Source of the DNA: Owenia fusiformis
Taxonomy: Eukaryota > Annelida > Polychaeta > Sabellida > Oweniidae
Assembly: GCA_903813345.2 (NCBI GenBank)
Contig: CAIIXF020000008.1
Span: 26,706,822 to 26,770,821, forward strand
Direction of reading: 5' to 3'
Length of the DNA: 64,000 bases
In this document: one piece after another, positions 33,566 through 45,700 of the stretch
Layout: every line of letters starts with the position of its first letter
Numbering within the stretch: position 1 is the stretch's first letter
Program-made: the position numbers and the translations under genes
Notes under the pieces: generated by a model
Seen by the model: only the letters and a program-made list of their open reading frames with translations
What the model was told of the DNA's origin: nothing
Database searches by the model: none

Positions 33566-35721
33566 TCAACGACATCCACACGATTCAACGATCAACTTGT
33601 CAAGATATAAAGTTTGTGCGTTCCCATCTCCGTTTACGTACAGTACGAGCATTGGCTTATAAGTTTCAGGCACGCACGTCGTGTGTTCTGGGCCCCTTTT
33701 CAGTTGCGCAACCTTCTCTCGTTCGGTGTGATACATATTGACAAGAAACGCGTGATTTGAGCTGATATGATGCGTGTTCATCGTTGGTGGATGTCTATGA
33801 CACCAACCCTTGCAGAAGTTGACAGTCCTACGCTTTGGTGCGATCCACCAATCCCAATTCAATGTGGAGAAGTCGAACTCCCAAGAATGAAGTTTACATT
33901 CGTCTGCGAACGGAATTTGATTCTGTCCCCACTCCGGATGCATTTTAACTAAATTGTTTATTTCTCTTAACTTCTTCTTAAAGCGGTGCGACCGTTTTGA
34001 TCTTTTGTAATCTTGCTCCTCGTCAAACAGGGTTGGGTCTTCGTGGTAGACCACTAACAACGGTTGTTGACCAGTCTGTTCGGGACTGATTTTGTAGATA
34101 CAGTTGGGCGAATATTTTGGGAAAACTCTGGCTAGTTTTTCAGATGTTGTGGCGCTAATACCTTCAATACGTATTTTTATTGAAAACTCGGTAACGCCTG
34201 CCAAAGCCAGTTCTTTTATAATGTCCGATATGTCGAACGTGTCATACCATGGTTGCCTCATGTTCGGTGTTTTTATGGTAACGCATTCAATGTTTTTAGC
34301 ACAGACGTTAATCTTCGGAATTTTCCTGTACATCCTGCTTATGGTATCGGGACAACGGTTGGCATAATACCGATACAACGCTAGCTCTGCCGAAAGGATC
34401 GTATCAGGGTCGATGTCTCTCGATAATTTGAAGTGGAGAACTCCTTCCTCAATGTTCGAGCCTGAAACAAAAATAGAAACATTTTATTTCATCTTTTGAG
34501 AATCAATCATAAGATTGTAAATAATTATCAGTGGATTTTACCGCCTCAGTCAGTGCCCAAAGCTGATCATTAAAACGCGGCGTATCCCTTTTACTGGGGA
34601 AAACATGATCACTGGAAAAACATGGAGTGTGTTTATAAAGTATCTTTGCACTTTACATAGATATTGTATTGGCATTGTAAAGGGACTTTATAGACACCCT
34701 GATCGTGGGGATCGTAAAACTATGTGCGAACGGATCGAATGAATTTGCAACTTTTTACGGCCGATGTATGAATTTCATGAGTGTTCCGTCGGACGGTAAG
34801 GTACTCCAGAACTTCGAGATTGTTGAAAATACGTTCTGGAGCTCTTTCTGTACCTTGTATACCATGTTCGCAGACATTACTCAACCAAACTCAATTAAAG
34901 AGGTTTGCAGTAGGTTCTTTTTAAGATTCAGTTTTATGATCAATTTTTAGTAGTTTCGTGTGTTGAAAACTTTCATGAACGAACTTTCGTCCTACTTAGA
35001 GATTTCACCCCGGCCACATCCCGTTTTTTAGGACGGGAGTCAAACTACAAATAGTTTGGTGTGACCAGGGTTAATACGGTAACAAATGCCGCGGTCACAT
35101 TTGCCCCGATGTACAGTACTGGCGCCCGGTCGATGAGTATTCTGTTCAAAATTGCATTCAACTTTAAACAAAATACTCATCGGTCGGACGCCGTTGTTGA
35201 AATCGGAGCAAATAAATATGACCACGGCATAACTTGGCATACAAAAATGGTAATATACCTTTAATTGCTGAATGGGCATAGATGTCGACCCCGCTGAGTG
35301 GGTTGTGGTCTCCCATGCTACTCAATTTGTTGTACATCAGCTCCATATAGATCGGCACTTTGGATCGTGGTCCTGGCTTCGGGACTTCCTTCAAACCCAG
35401 AAGATTCAACATATGCAGCTCTAGCTCCTGCGCCGCTGTGAGACCCTCGTCCCTCGTGTACGTATTGATGACTTCTGACCTTTCATCCGCTCCATTTTCA
35501 GTTGCTTTTTCTTTAACTTCCCCATTTTCAAAGGCGTTTAATTTCCCAGGAACGTACGTGAGATCATGGCCCCAAATCGCCTCATAGATGCGTTGTAAAT
35601 ATGATTTTTGTTGTGGAGTTGGCTCCTTTAGATTATGGGCCTTTCCCCTCGCCGCGCCCATAATGCAACTGCAATCGATTAAACAGACGATCACAAAAAC
35701 GCTGCACACCGGTACCTTCAT
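33566..35721 (-). CDS. BMP/GDF-type TGF-beta ligand, GDF9/BMP15-like, complete, 2 exons
   Basis: Exons 35259-35721 and 33566-34461, phase 1 junction, 452 aa. Features in order: signal peptide (MKVPVCSVFVIVCLIDCSC), prodomain with the LLGLKEVPKPGPRSKVPIYM block, second prodomain part, furin site RSKR at about 308-311, basic linker, and a mature part of about 141 aa. The mature domain has WDWWIAP, C-K-G-W-C, SSNHAFL and the ending SCGCR. It carries six knot cysteines: where most ligands have CC, it reads TTCVP, so the cysteine that links two chains is absent. GDF9, BMP15, GDF3 and Lefty also lack it. The CxLHxxxxxFxxLxWDxWIxAP opening and CKGxC resemble GDF9/BMP15 most by eye. Secreted signal acting on serine/threonine kinase receptors. 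The orthology is an inference. Confidence 0.88.
35086..35230. mobile_element. Short inverted-repeat element, family B copy 2
   Basis: ATGCCGCGGTCACATTTGCC and, on the other strand, ATGCCGTGGTCATATTT are inverted copies; the inner words GGCGCCCGG and CGATGAGTATTCTGTTCAAA match the 24402 element. It lies in the ligand gene's intron, 28 bp from the 5' donor. Confidence 0.7.
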
Positions 35722-36508
35722 TCTAGCTCTGTTAATTGTAAAAGAACGTTTACACGTTGCAATTGTTCATATAGTCCTTCGTTATCAGTTATCGGACGGC
35801 TAGTCTTTTTAATGTTTTTTTCCTAACGAAAACAGAATAACCTTGCTCATAGTATCAGCGAGTTTCCTACCAATTGCGTCAAACTGTTCCATTGCCACAC
35901 CCACAATAACTGTCACATGATACGTATTGACGAATGGAAGGATTGTAAAATGTGAATAAATTGTGAACGTTGGAGAAGAAAATTCTGGATAAAACGTTTG
36001 GTTAGGTAGTTCAGCTGAAGGTCAAAAATTAGTACTTGGATTATGGAACGTTTATTTAGTCTAGGGCTCCAGGTTGATGAATCTATTAATCATTGTGTTA
36101 TAATATTATTCTAGCCGGGATCGCGTTGGTAAAAAAACAGATAAGTAAGTACTCATTAGGCTAATGTCATAAATGGACTTGTGCACAAACTTTGAATTTG
36201 AAGTAATCTGATGCAAAAAACCATTGCACGATTAATATTAAATAATATTATTGGAAATTTTAAAAGCATGAGTGCATGTTCATATAATGCACGAGAGTCG
36301 AGTCCATCACTAGAAGGGTTGAGTACATGCATGAATGCTTTAGAAGCTAAAAAAGAATGATAAAGGGTTCTTGTAATTCAAATTTCTGCTAAAATGTCCA
36401 ACAATTCCGGCTTTATTTCAGAATAATTCTTCGAATTTTAAGCTGGGGCGTTCAACTTGCTGTTTTCTTATCGCAATTTCTGCGAAAACTCCATGGTAAC
36501 ATACAATT

Positions 36509-36635
36509 TGTATTGTTATAATCTCCAACTTTTTGTGTACGGTGGTTGGTCTTCAACGTTTGGCGGTCGGCGTCTGTAATCGGCTGTAACACATGGTATG
36601 TATTGGTAGGTGGTGACATTTTGCAAATTGTCTTG
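36509..36635 (+). repeat. Interspersed repeat family R, copy 5
   Basis: TTGTTATAATCTCCAACTTT, TTTGGCGGTCGGCGTCTGTA and GGTAGGTGGTGACATTTTGC match the family; outside any gene. Confidence 0.6.
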
Positions 36636-37841
36636 TAGAAAAATTAGAAAAATCCTTATGAAACATCTGTGTCTGATTAACAACTATTGACGTCATTGTA
36701 TTGTAACCAAATAATCATCAATGCATATTATAACACTAATTTGTCCCATATCACTTTTATGATGGTCCGGGGCCAAACAAGATCAGGCCAATGACGTCAA
36801 TGATCTGAATATGTGAAGCGATCGCGGAATGATTTACAATATCAAAACTAAACAAACCGGCATCAATAGTTCGTTTATGATTGTGAAAACGTGCAGTTTT
36901 CCATATTTAGTCTATACATTATTCCAATTAATTCCAACTATGACAAACCATGAACATCCTTGCTGCAAGGGTATTTTGCAAGTATTTAAGCATAAATGAA
37001 GTCCTTTGAAGAAGGATGAACCATGAAATATTAGGAACAAACTATGAATTTGGTCCCTCGCATTTATGCAAACAAACAACGCACACCCCTCAAATATCAG
37101 ATTTACAACTATACTTATTAACTTCATCAATATGTACCTAATCATTTCAAATACAGTATTAGCGTTTTTCTACACTCTTTGAGCTATAATTAAACGTACA
37201 CCTCCCATCATGAATTTGGCAACCAAAAGAGCTCATTGGATAGGATCAATGCCCGGTTGGCAATATTTGAATCTTAATTTTGCTCTTACAATAGTTCGGA
37301 TGAAAAGGTTGGGGATGTTTTTTAATTGCCGAACATGAACAAGAAACTGGAGTTTTCATTGGATAGCAGATTATTTAAAGTCTGAGAATGACCATATAAA
37401 GAATAGGGGACTTTCGAGGGACAAACTTATGGAGGGAAGTATAATACGTTGATCAAGCTTCAACCAATCAGAATACAGAGAAAACAGAGCAGCATTCCCT
37501 GGATCTTTATGATTTAACTTTTACCCGGCATTCATTTCATAATGAAGCCTTCGTTAAAGGCCATGGTTGTTACTTTTTTGGTCACTTCACTGGGTTATTT
37601 CATGAACGTTGAACTTGTTATCTATTTCTCTTATCCAAACGTTACTAGATTTATATCAATTTTCACTTTTCAATTTATTACAGTTTCTTTTTATGCAGAA
37701 ACTGTCTAGAAACTGTTTTTAGTAGTTTTCCAGCAAATACCAGAGAGCCTGGTCAACCTGTCAAAAAGTGGTGAGTTACAATTAATGTAGATCCTCGATT
37801 GTCAGCATATATCGTAAAACGTATGATAACGACTCAATAAA

Positions 37842-37900
37842 CAAGGCATTAGCATGTAAAATGTCACAACCTGCCATTTGTTACAGACGCCATGTTACAA
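37842..37900 (-). repeat. Interspersed repeat family R, partial inverted copy
   Basis: CAAGGCATTAGCATGTAAAA then TGTCACAACCTGCCATTTGT TACAGACG, the inverse of the right half of the other copies. Confidence 0.6.
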
Positions 37901-38846
37901 TTGAAGTAACTTCAGCCATGTTATTTTTGAAAATTTCACGACAGAGGAGCACCAGAATACAAGACATACATGTTATAAACCAAACCTCCAAGATTCACAA
38001 ACATCTTCAACTAAGTGAATAAAATAATAAAACGTCAATTGCATTACATCAATAGATCATGGATTGGAAGCCCATCCTACCTTTTCATATTTTCAAATTA
38101 GAGAAAAGAGAGGACCACGATTTTACCATTTTATTCAAAAGTAGATTGCAATATTAGATGACATTCATTTCAGATGAATAAAAACGGCCATGGCATATCC
38201 CGCGTAATACGGCCCTGAAACTTTTCATTTTGGTAAGTTTAATATTCCAATGGGAGATCCAATGTTAAAAAGTAACTTGTGAGTTTGATAGAGGGCACGC
38301 GAAATCAAATATAATCCATGTGGTACTGTATGCGAATAGACGTAAATTCAAACAAAGGTGCCCATTGAAGCATGGATGCAGAAACATTGTTTGACTGTTA
38401 CTCTGTATTGTCATACTGTAAAACATATTTATAAAGCCACCATCAACAAAGATAATAATTTCAACTTTCGATTATAGCTAATTTGTTTTTATGTGTCGGA
38501 AGTTGAATTCAGGGTATATTTATTTTTATGTGTCGGAAGTTGAATTTGGGGTATATTCGTTGAATTAAAATATTCATGGAGACTCCACAAAAATACTGTG
38601 AAATGGTTTGTTTTGGTTCTTAACCAGTGGCCTGTGTTATTTACACCACTTGACAATAATCATACCATTTGTATTTTAAGGTGAGATTGTCAGAGATTGA
38701 AAGCAATATGTACACGGTGATACACAAAATTGGAACATTTCTTGAATTAATGTAGAAAATGTATTTCTTAAGTTCCAGCTGTGGTCTCCGTTCCGAAATG
38801 AATCGTTCAATTTGCTGTTTGTTGGTTGTTCCCCAGAGCTACCGTT

Positions 38847-39400
38847 TTTTCTAAGGTTTTTATCGTGTGATCTTAGGCCAATACATTTTACTTAGGGAGA
38901 TACTCCCAAGGAAATATTCTTTATTCTCTGTATTGCGATTGAGATTGTCCCTTCCGTACTCATATTTTCTATATGCTACGGAGATGGTCAATGGGGACAA
39001 TCTCAGTGGCAAAACAGATTGCTACAGCACAATAACTGACCAATCAGGGTGCTTCATTTTGCATATCATAAGATAATATAAGTTATTGAATGATTTAAAG
39101 TGCAATACAGGATAAATTCTGCTCGAGAATTCCGTATTGGAACGAGACGAAGTCGAGTGCCAATACAGAATATCGAGACAGAATATATCCTGTATTGCAC
39201 TTCAAATCATTCAATAACGTTTTTATCGTGTGATCCTCTGTATTGCTACTGAGATTGTCCCCTCCGTACCAATATTTTCTGTATTGCGACAGAGAGATGA
39301 TCAACGGGGACAATCTCAGTAGCAATACAGGTTGGTACAGCACAATAACGGACCAATCAGAGGCCTTCATTTTGCTGATCATACGATAATTCGGCATATT
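38847..39400. mobile_element. Composite inverted-repeat element
   Basis: Two related outer blocks (38850-39085 and 39218-39398) share TTTTTATCGTGTGATC, GAGATTGTCCC, GGGGACAATCTCAGT and ACAGCACAATAAC. Between them a palindrome is bounded by GTTATTGAATGATTTAAAGT and its inverse. Looks like tandem copies of one palindromic DNA element. No coding sequence. Confidence 0.6.
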
Positions 39401-39732
39401 ATCAAGCAGTCTGTTTCAACTGGTAAAAGACACCAATCCCCCTATATTGTTGAAATACGAAGCAATCTCACAAATGATGAGATATGCCCCTGATGGATGA
39501 ATAATCAACCCAGGCCAGTCGCCATCCACTTAGCTAAACAGATCTGTTATTGTCACACCCCGTTCGAGTTCCTGAATAGTGTGGTTGAAGTATAAAGTTC
39601 ATCTCACAGTAAGTTCATATCCTACAAAGCATAAAACTGCTGGTTGTTGATGATTTTTTATTTTCATATGCAAACCATGTAAAAGATACAATACAAAGGT
39701 GGAAAATTAGTCAGTTATTTACAATTACAATA

Positions 39733-42700
39733 TCATAGTTTTGTATTCTCCTCAATTTCGTTTTCATTTGAGGGGTCCATATCGAGTAGTTCAGAGACTT
39801 TATCATCAGTTTTTATATCATTATTGTCTGATTGTACGTGTTTCTCATCTGGAGTAGTACATTGTTCATTGTCATCATTTACATCAACTGCAGGTGTATC
39901 GTTGTTAGTCTCAGCACTATCTATGTTAATCCGATCAGATATGTCTTTTGTATTAGAGGTGTCATTTTCAGCAATACCCGTTTCTGCCATGATTTCATCT
40001 GCTAATCCATCAATTTTACTCTCGTCACAAATAGAGCTAGATGTTGCAGTTGACATGACGGGTTTTTCATCAAGGTTACTGATACTTATCAATGGTAAAT
40101 GTTCTTTCACTTGACCTTCTTCAGCAATATGTGATTGACCATTGTTAATTGCTTGAATGTCTTTAGCTTTAGGGGCTGCCATTAGCTCGGTTTCGGGAGT
40201 TACATTCCTTTCACTAGCAACATCTTCTGAGGGTTGATCTTTGTTATGAACATGTGTAGCGTTGTCTGTTTTCACAACATCAACGGCATCTGCTATTGCA
40301 GTTTGAACAAGGTCATCAGCAGCTTTTTGCATATTGTCTTCATCTTCTTTTGTATACTCTATAAATCCATTCTGTTTATCCTTTTTTGGTTTAACATATC
40401 TTTTCCTCCTTGGCTCATTCACCAGTGCCATGGTTTCTATGTCCAAATCACTATGCTATAACAAAATCGAAGTTGTGTTTCTATGGAAAATTATAATATG
40501 ACATCAAACCACGCCGATACAATATCGTCTGACATTTTTGTTTGAAGTCCGGCTTTGATGCCAGGTAGGCTACTATTACTATTTGTATCAGGTAATATTT
40601 AATTTGATAAACAATTTAACATCATTTAATTTGATAAAAATCCTTTTTTAATACTAATGACACTTAAATTAATTTTTCATGTTAGGCGTTTTACCAGAAT
40701 AGAGCGTTATGTGATATTTCTAGAGCTTTGAATTTCTAAATGAACATGTGTGGCCTACCTTGATATTAACGATGACGTCACTGCAGTCGCTCTCCGAGTC
40801 CTCGTCTATAATGAGCTTCTTGGACATGGCTTTTGAGATGGCCGTTATGACTGTGGCAAGCCAAGCGAGACCAAGGATAATCCATGCTGCCAAGCAGATC
40901 TTATACCAGCTTCTGTATGACACGTCATCACGTTGACCTAAATTCACAACACGTTTTAGATATGTTCTTTACTAGCGTTTGATGCATGTAACATTGGTAT
41001 GGCATATTGTTTTAGAAGACTTATATTTCAGAAATTAGTTTCAATTTTTATTTTCTGAAACAGTATTTCAGAAATTACTTTAGCTTTGATTTCAATTAAG
41101 ATTATTGCACGTGTAGAGATAAAAGTAAACAAAATATTGCAAAGCATTGGGACAATAAAACTAGACGAGTATCAAGTGAAGGTAACAACTGTAACCTTCT
41201 CTTTCAAGATGGTGGGAGTTAGGTGTTGATTTCGATATATTTATTATGTATGCAGTATCTGTTTTAGTGCGTGAGACATAAATAAAAAAAAAATACTAGT
41301 ACTACTACTACTTTCCAGTTTTCATCAAATTAAACCCTCTTGCCGTGATCATTAGCTTTGACATTTCGGTCGTAACATTTGGCACCTCTAAAATGTGTTC
41401 CTATTGGGAGATGCTCCACTTATGGAGGTTCGTTTAACATGAAGTAAGTTGGTCTTGGGACTCTTAAAAGTGTTCCAACAACAGAAGTGTTCCGCTTTAC
41501 AAGTTTCACTGGATTTGAGAGTATTTTGAATTGTATACACACCTGCAACGAAGTCCCCGAACCCAATAGTACTTAAAGTAATGAAGGCATAGTAAGCTCC
41601 TTCAAGATAGCTCCAATCCTCCACGATGTTAAACGCCACGGTTGGGGCAAATATAAAGATCCCTGCACCAATGATGAACAATATTAAACTCTTTATGGCA
41701 CCACCAGACCTTGGATGTCGCTTACAGAAGCTAATCTTGGTACAGCAGCACGTAAGGCAGCGGTGGATCTTTGAGCCAAGGCCTGTCAGTAGTAGCATTG
41801 TGAGCGGAATACCAAGAAGACCAAACACGACACACGCTATTTGTCCCAGAGATGTTTTTGGAGAGATATGGCCATAACCTACAAGAATATGATATAAATG
41901 GAAACCATACAACACAACGGGAGCGACTACGTAGGATAATACAAAATATAAAACCCAAAAATTGCTTGGAAGGCAACAATGCTAGCCTTTACACCACTGA
42001 CGCTGTTGAAGCTATGCTACATTTGATTATGATTTGTTCATATCAAATAGTTTAATGTTTTGTTACAAAACAAGTACGACGCTGCGTCAGCCGGGAATCG
42101 AACCCGGATCTATTGCTTGGAAGGCAACAATGCTAGCCTTTACACCACTGACGCTGTTGAAGCTATGCTACATTCGATTATGATTTGTTCATATCAAATA
42201 GTTTAATGTTTTGTTACAAAACAAGTACGACGCTGCGTCAGCCGGGAATCGAACCCGGATCTATTGCTTGGAAGGCAACAATGCTAGCCTTTACACCACT
42301 GACGCTGTTGAAGCTATGCTACATTCGATTATGATTTGTTCATATCAGATAGTTAATTGTTTTGTTACAAAATAATTACGACGCTGCGTCAGCCGGGAAT
42401 CGAACCCGGATCTATTGCTTGGAAGGCAACAATGCTAGCCTTTACACCACTGACGCTGTTGAAGCTATGCTACATTCGATTATGATTTGTTCATATCAGA
42501 TAGTTTAGTTTAGTTTAAAGTTTAAAATATTTTATTTCTGTGTCACAGGTTTAAAAACTACATTCAATATCATATAATAAATACTTTTTTTAAAAAACCC
42601 ACCAGCCGGCATCGGCTTAGGAGACACCATTAAATGTATATCTAATTGTAATTGAAATATTGACTAGAGTAAAGTTGACTTAATAGAGCACTTTTAGATA

Positions 42701-45700
42701 GAGTAGTATTCAATGCTGCCATCTTTAAATGCTTTGACAAATATTTTCTATTAATGGCCATTATCACAATAAATGAATATGCATGCATAAATAAACTGTA
42801 TTGATACAATAAATTTTGTAGTCAAGTGCTGGAAAATGACTATAACAGATTGGGGACACACACCTGCTGCCCAGTTATATCTTTAATTCTAAAAAGTATC
42901 AGTTTTAACCAAGTCTGGTCTTCACAAATGTAACTCCTATAATCTGCCATAGTCAAATTGCCTTTTTGAATACATATTATGAATAAGAGCTGCTAGAGGT
43001 TTTTGAATCTTCTTGGCAAGCATTAGGCTAATAAATGTCAAAAGTGAATTTGCATTATTCAAGTCTATATATGGCAATTGCTCTTGCACAATCTCTCTAT
43101 AGAAGGTATCCCTTAGGAGCTTATAGTGTGGACATTTTATCAGAAAATGAATTTCATTTTCAACTTCATCCAAATCACAGAGTCTGCAAGTTCTCTGGTC
43201 CAGAGGAGTACCATCATATCTACCAGTTTCTATACGGAGTTGTAGCGTCCCAGTTCTCAGTTTAGCCAATGCACTTCGATGGTGTCTTGGGATGAAACAA
43301 GTTACATAACTTTCTGCTACCACTCCATACTTAAATTGCCTGAAAGTTCTTAATTTATTACCGTTCACTTCATTGTTTTTGTCATTCCAAATGTTTTTTA
43401 GAAAGGGATCTTGAGATTGTTGATAAAGCTTGACCTCTTCTAAAATAGCTTTAGCATTTAAGTTTTCCATTTGAGTTATATTCCCTTGGCCTGATGCCTC
43501 TAAGAACTTGTAGACTCTGTAGTCCCAACTATTTTTACGTCTTAAGGACCAATGATGTATTTTTGAGTTTAACCTATCTTTGTCCAAATTTTGCAGGCGT
43601 ATAAAAAGACGTGCACTCTCTATCTGTTGTTTGTGAAGTGGTAAGTCCCATCCAAGGTCAGCTCGAGCTGCTTCGTTGTTTGTTTTGACACCGACACCAA
43701 GAAAGAATTTTGATGCCTTATTCTGGACTGCATTTATACACTTGTGCTCATTATTACCTATCAATGAACAGCCATAGTTGATCACAGGTTGCACTAAAGT
43801 GTCATATAATTTGCTGTAAACAGTTATATCCATGCCTCCAGTTTGTTGGAATTTTGACATTATTACACATAAAGCACGACTTGCAGACTTAGCAATTTCC
43901 TTTGCTGTTATTTGAGGGTTGACATGCTCTTCAAGCCATACTCCCAAGTATTTATATTTTTCAGTATATTCTATTGATTTTATTCCACACTTAAATTGAT
44001 ATGTAGATCTTGGTTCAGAGGTTGGCCTGTAGTGAACGATTTTAGTTTTTTTCTGACCTATGCTGAGTCTCCATTTCCTACACCACTGGTTTACAACATT
44101 AAGCATGCGCTGAAGATCTTGAGGGGTCTCAGCTATCAAAGCAATGTCGTCGGCATACATGAGTATACACACTTTTTCGTCGTTAATTGTGACCCCACAA
44201 TTTAAACTTTTTATTTCTTCAGCTATGGAGTCTACATAGATCGAAAAAATCGTGGGCGATAATAGACATCCTTCCTTCGTACCAGACTTAGCACTGAACC
44301 AAGGGGTTAAAATTCCATTTATCCTCACACTACATGTAACATCCTGATATAGCGACTTTACAGCCTTAAACATTTTACCTTTAATGCCAATTTTGTTCAT
44401 TTTAAACCATAGGCAGTCCCTGTTAAGACTTCCGAAGGCTTTAATATAATCAATATAGCACACAAATGTGTCTAGTTTAGACAGTTTTCTATTGTTTATA
44501 ATGGAATACAAACTATGCACCTGATCCAAACAACTACGTTTTTTCCTGAAACCATTTTGTTCATCAGATAACAACTTATTTTCCTCAAGAAAAGTTGTCA
44601 ACCTCATGTTCAGTATATCACAATAAATTTTACAGGGGACAGATATCAAGGAAATAGCTCGATAATTTAGAGGGTTAGTTTTGATCCCATCTTTGTATAT
44701 TGGACTTATAACACATTGCATCCACTGTTTAGGCACAATTCCTGTGTTAAAACACTCAGAAATAATATTGTGTAACATAGCGATACAGGTTGGGTTCTTT
44801 AACACCTCGGCAGGTATATTGTCCACTCCAGCAGCTTTTCTTAGCTTGGCTCTCCCAACAGCAGTTGCAACTTCTTCGATGGTGATTTCATTGTTCATGG
44901 GATTGTTCTCACCACTATCTTGCTGGTCGATCTGAGTGACTGCTCTTTTTATGTTGCTATAGTGGTCTTCATCAAATTCCTCATTGTTGTTTACTGTTGA
45001 GTAAAGTTGTTCATATGTTTTGGCCCAAGCATTAAGTACATTTTGATGTCCTCTGATGGAGTTATTTCCCTCTGGGTCTGTAACTTCCCAAGGCAGTTCC
45101 TGTTTTCGCTCCTGTGCAATCCCAAGTTTACCAATGTATTTCCAAAAGTCCTGCGAATTAGCTTTATTACTCAGTTCAAGTAAATTCAATTGTTAGTTAA
45201 TTGTTTTGTTACAAAATAATTACGACGCTGCGTCAGCCGGGAATCGAACCCGGATCTACTGCTTGGAAGGCAACAATGCTAGCCTTTACACCACTGACGC
45301 TGTTGAAGCTATGCAACATTCAATTATGATTTGTTCATATCAAATAGTTTAATGTCTTGTTACAAAATAATTACGACGTTGCGTCAGCCGGGAATCGAAC
45401 CCGGATCTACTGCTTGGAAGGCAACAATGCTAGCCTTTACACCACTGACGCTGTTGAAGCTATGCAACATTCAATTATGATTTGTTCATATCAAATAGTT
45501 TAATGTCTTGTTACAAAATAATTACGACGCTGCGTCAGCCGGGAATCGAACCCGGATCTATTGCTTGGAAGGCAACAATGCTAGCCTTTACACCACTGAC
45601 GCTGTTGAAGCTATGCTACATTCGATTATGATTTGTTCATATCAAATAGTTTAATGTTTTGTTACAAAACAAGTACGACGCTGCGTCAGCCGGGAATCGA

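Larger units (their letters stand above)
35722..39732. other. Intergenic DNA, no gene seen
   Basis: Between the TGF-beta ligand start and the channel gene's 3' end. It holds two copies of repeat family R (36509, 37842) and a complex inverted-repeat element (38847-39400). A short direct repeat, TTTTATGTGTCGGAAGTTGA, occurs twice near 38487 and 38524. The ligand promoter should lie just right of 35721. Confidence 0.5.

Noticed and set aside
33511..34367. Plus-strand frames opposite the TGF-beta ligand
   Set aside because: Shadows of the well-supported minus-strand exon.
39824..40461. Plus-strand frames opposite the last K2P exon
   Set aside because: Antisense to the acidic C-terminal tail; no similarity to known domains.
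42937..45189. Intact autonomous LINE
   Set aside because: The element starts 4 bp before the first Met, so ORF1 and the endonuclease are gone; only the reverse transcriptase part remains.
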